A DNA stretch of 64,000 bases from Streptomyces rubiginosohelvolus. GTDB taxonomy: Bacteria; Actinomycetota; Actinomycetes; Streptomycetales; Streptomycetaceae. Both the position numbers and the translations under genes were made by a program. The notes under the pieces were generated by a model. It was given only the letters and a program-made list of their open reading frames with translations, had not been told where the DNA came from and ran no database searches. Location: assembly GCF_014649875.1 (NCBI RefSeq), contig NZ_BMTW01000009.1:186001-250000 (forward strand), in the 5' to 3' direction. Positions 62,111-64,000 of this stretch are shown here, piece after piece. Within the stretch, counting starts at the first letter, position 1. Every line of letters begins with the position of its first letter.

Positions 62111-63282
62111 GGCAGTTCCTTGAGGCCGAGGTCGACCAGGAGGTCGCGGGCGAGGGTGAGTTCGGCGGCGATGCCGTCGGCGAGCTGGGTGCGGGTGCGG
62201 GGGCGCAGCTCCGCGGGCAGCGCCTGCCAGGTGTACGTCTCGACCTCCAGGTGCCGGGTCAGGGGCGCGGGTCCGCCGACGAGCCGGGCGAGCGTGTCCC
62301 GGAGCACGGGCAGCGTCGAGGTGAGCGGGGGCGCCGGGGGTGCGTGCAGCGGTACGTGGAAGTGGGCGCGCCAGGGGGTGGAGTCCGGGAGCGCCCGGCC
62401 GGCGACGGCCTCGTCGAGGTCGTCGGTGCCGCGCAGCCCGGCCGCGGTGCTGGTGCGGGTCTGGTGCAGGAAGCGGGGTTCGGCGAACGCGGCGAGCGCG
62501 GTGCGGACCTCGGGCAGATGCGGGTCCTCGGCGTGCAGGGCGGCGGAGAGCTGGGACTTGACGATGCGGACACCGGCGGCGGCCAGGGCGTCGAGCGCGG
62601 TCGCCGGGTCCTCGAAGGAGGTGGCGAGGTGGCAGGTGTCGACGCAGATGCCGATGCGGTCGTGGCCGACGTCGGTGAGCGGGGCGATGGCGTCGGCGGT
62701 GGTCTCGACCGTGCAGCCCGGTTCCGGTTCGAGGCCGATACGGATGGACTTGCCGGTCATCTCGGCCAGGGCGTCGAGGCGCTGGGCGAGGGTGGTGAGG
62801 GCGGAGCGCGCGGTGCGGGCCGCCTCGGGGTCGCCGTCGTAGGGGGTGCGCCAGGCGAGGGGCAGGGTGGAGATGGTGCCCTCGGTGGCGTCGTCGGGGA
62901 GCAGGGCGGCCAGGAGGCGGGCGAGGTCGGTGGTGTGGGCGAGGCGGTCGGGTTCGGTCCAGTCCGGCCGGTAGACCCGGTATTTGACCTCGTCGGCGCC
63001 GAACCCTTCGTACGGGAAGCCGTTGAGGGTGACCACTTCGAGGCCGCGGCTGTCGAGTTCGGAGCGCAGGGCGCGCAGTTCGGCGGGGTCGTTGATCAGG
63101 GTGCGGGCGGCGTCCCGGGCGAGCCAGAGGCCGATGCCGAGCCGGTCCCGGCCGAGTCGGCGGCGGACGGGTTCGCAGTGGTCGCGGAGCTGGGCGCGGA
63201 CGCCGTCGAGGGTTTCGGCGGGGTGGACATTGGTGCAGTAGGCGAGGTGGACCGTCGAGCCGTCCGGGTGGCGGAAGCGCAT
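62107..63282 (-). CDS. eboE: Metabolite traffic protein EboE
   Basis: 391 residues. A TIM-barrel protein with the EboE hallmarks: LAYCTNVHPAETLDGVR at the N-terminus, TLNGFPYEGFGADEVKYRVYRPDW, GTISTLPLAWRTP, GLEPEPGCTVETT and GICVDTCHLATSFEDP. Ebo proteins move a precursor to the periplasm in scytonemin producers, and the cluster is spread over many phyla; its substrate in Streptomyces is unknown. It starts 7 bp after the TatD-like gene and overlaps the phosphatase gene. Confidence 0.9.
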   Translation of the reverse strand: MRFRHPDGSTVHLAYCTNVHPAETLDGVRAQLRDHCEPVRRRLGRDRLGIGLWLARDAARTLINDPAELRALRSELDSRGLEVVTLNGFPYEGFGADEVKYRVYRPDWTEPDRLAHTTDLARLLAALLPDDATEGTISTLPLAWRTPYDGDPEAARTARSALTTLAQRLDALAEMTGKSIRIGLEPEPGCTVETTADAIAPLTDVGHDRIGICVDTCHLATSFEDPATALDALAAAGVRIVKSQLSAALHAEDPHLPEVRTALAAFAEPRFLHQTRTSTAAGLRGTDDLDEAVAGRALPDSTPWRAHFHVPLHAPPAPPLTSTLPVLRDTLARLVGGPAPLTRHLEVETYTWQALPAELRPRTRTQLADGIAAELTLARDLLVDLGLKELP

Positions 63283-63289
63283 GGCCGCC

Positions 63290-64000
63290 TCACTCCCCGC
63301 CGCGCAGGATGGAGTTGCCCTCGTGGAGCGGGTCAGGGGTGAGCACGTCCAGCTGGAGGCGGCCGCTCTGGCCGTAGAAGGCGACCGGGTTGCGCCACAG
63401 GACCTGGTCGACGTCGTCCTCGGTGAAGCCGGCCTTCAGCATCGCGTCGGCGACCTTGCGGGTCTTCAGGGGGTCGCTCTTCCCCCAGTCCGCGGCCGAG
63501 TTGACGAGGATCTTCTCAGTGCCGTGGTTCTGAAGGATGGTGACCATCCGGTCCTCGTCCATCTTGGTGTCCGGGTAGATGGAGAACCCGGCCCAGCAGC
63601 CGCTGTCAGTGGCGGCCTTTACGGTTGTTTCATTGAGGTGGTCGAGCAGGACGAACTCCGGGGGGAGGTTCGATTCGCGGATGACGTCGATGGTGCGGTG
63701 GAGACCGGCGAGCTTGTCGCGGTGCGGGGTGTGGACGAGGGCGGGCAGTGCGTGGTCGGCGGCGAGCTGGAGCTGAGCCGCGAGCGCGTGGTCCTCGGCC
63801 GGGGTCATGGAGTCGTAGCCGATCTCGCCGACGGCGACGACGGAGTCCTTCACGAGGTAGCGGGGCAGCGCGTCCAGGACGGGGGTGCAGCGGGGGTCGT
63901 TCGCTTCCTTGGGGTTGAGGGCGAGCGTGCAGTGGTGGGCGATGCCGTATTGGGAGGCGCGGAAGGGCTCCCAGCCGAGCAGCGCGTCGAAGTAGTCGAA
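63290..64000 (-). CDS. TatD-family hydrolase of the ebo cluster, 5' end cut by the window
   Basis: The frame runs from the stop at 63290 through base 64000 without a start, so at least 237 residues are coded and the N-terminus lies beyond the window. It has the amidohydrolase features VVAVGEIGYDSM, LPALVHTPHRDK, LDHLNETTVK, and ILVNSAADWGKSDP with metal-binding Asp/His. TatD-like proteins occur in ebo clusters as eboB-type members. Strong coupling to eboE (7 bp) supports the assignment. More ebo genes are expected beyond the right edge. Confidence 0.85.
   Translation of the reverse strand, partial: FDYFDALLGWEPFRASQYGIAHHCTLALNPKEANDPRCTPVLDALPRYLVKDSVVAVGEIGYDSMTPAEDHALAAQLQLAADHALPALVHTPHRDKLAGLHRTIDVIRESNLPPEFVLLDHLNETTVKAATDSGCWAGFSIYPDTKMDEDRMVTILQNHGTEKILVNSAADWGKSDPLKTRKVADAMLKAGFTEDDVDQVLWRNPVAFYGQSGRLQLDVLTPDPLHEGNSILRGGE

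Overview
This window is high-GC DNA typical of a Streptomyces chromosome: GTG and TTG starts are common, many operons are coupled through ATGA, GTGA or TGATG overlaps, there are Tat-type and lipoprotein exports, and P450s and two-component systems are abundant. The gene content looks like chromosome arm or arm/core boundary. Both edges cut genes: a TetR regulator on the left and a TatD-like ebo gene on the right.

Layout. 1-5.7 kb: a TetR fragment, a membrane-anchored VWA protein with its partner, a small hypothetical, a GNAT protein and a P450. 5.7-13.1 kb: a choline-to-glycine-betaine operon (betaine aldehyde dehydrogenase, choline oxidase-like GMC flavoprotein, ATPase-CBS, double permease, binding lipoprotein). 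13.3-25.0 kb: the most interesting locus, a single minus-strand operon. It holds a VMAP-C protein with an EAD2-like N-terminus, a MoxR AAA+ ATPase, a giant VWA/SAV_2336-NB-ARC-TPR protein (FxsT type), an alpha/beta hydrolase, a caspase-like protease with a C-terminal EAD2-like domain, a small FxsA-like peptide and a stand-alone HExxH peptide-modification protein. This reads as a ternary VWA-MoxR-VMAP conflict system merged with a peptide-modification module from the FxSxx-COOH family. 25.0-27.6 kb: a CYP154-like/CYP157-like P450 pair; the CYP157-like member lacks the ExxR arginine.

27.8-33.9 kb: a two-component system, a surface-protein/class F sortase pair, a secreted sphingomyelinase C and an N-formylglutamate amidohydrolase. 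34.0-39.4 kb: a second MoxR/VWA-metallopeptidase pair with an unknown third protein, then an L,D-transpeptidase. 39.6-45.3 kb: an envelope operon (FemX-like ligase, MurJ-like flippase, response regulator, sensor kinase, lipoprotein). 45.4-51.4 kb: a ribose operon (lacI-type regulator, rbsA, fused rbsCB, rbsK, rbsD) with two operator-like repeats upstream.

51.9-57.9 kb: a decayed accessory island ending at a tRNA-Leu(GAG) gene. It contains an Hsp70-like pseudogene, two UvrD-type helicase remnants, a Pch2-like AAA+ pseudogene between two related palindromes, and an intact convergent pair (a zinc-ribbon protein and a DUF262-HNH-RAMA nuclease-like protein). 58.2-64 kb: a DUF2254 membrane protein and part of an ebo metabolite-traffic cluster (eboE, phosphatase-family protein, TatD-like, plus a Tat-exported TIM-barrel protein with a His/Gly-rich linker).

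All functions are read from motifs and gene order; no database searches were run.
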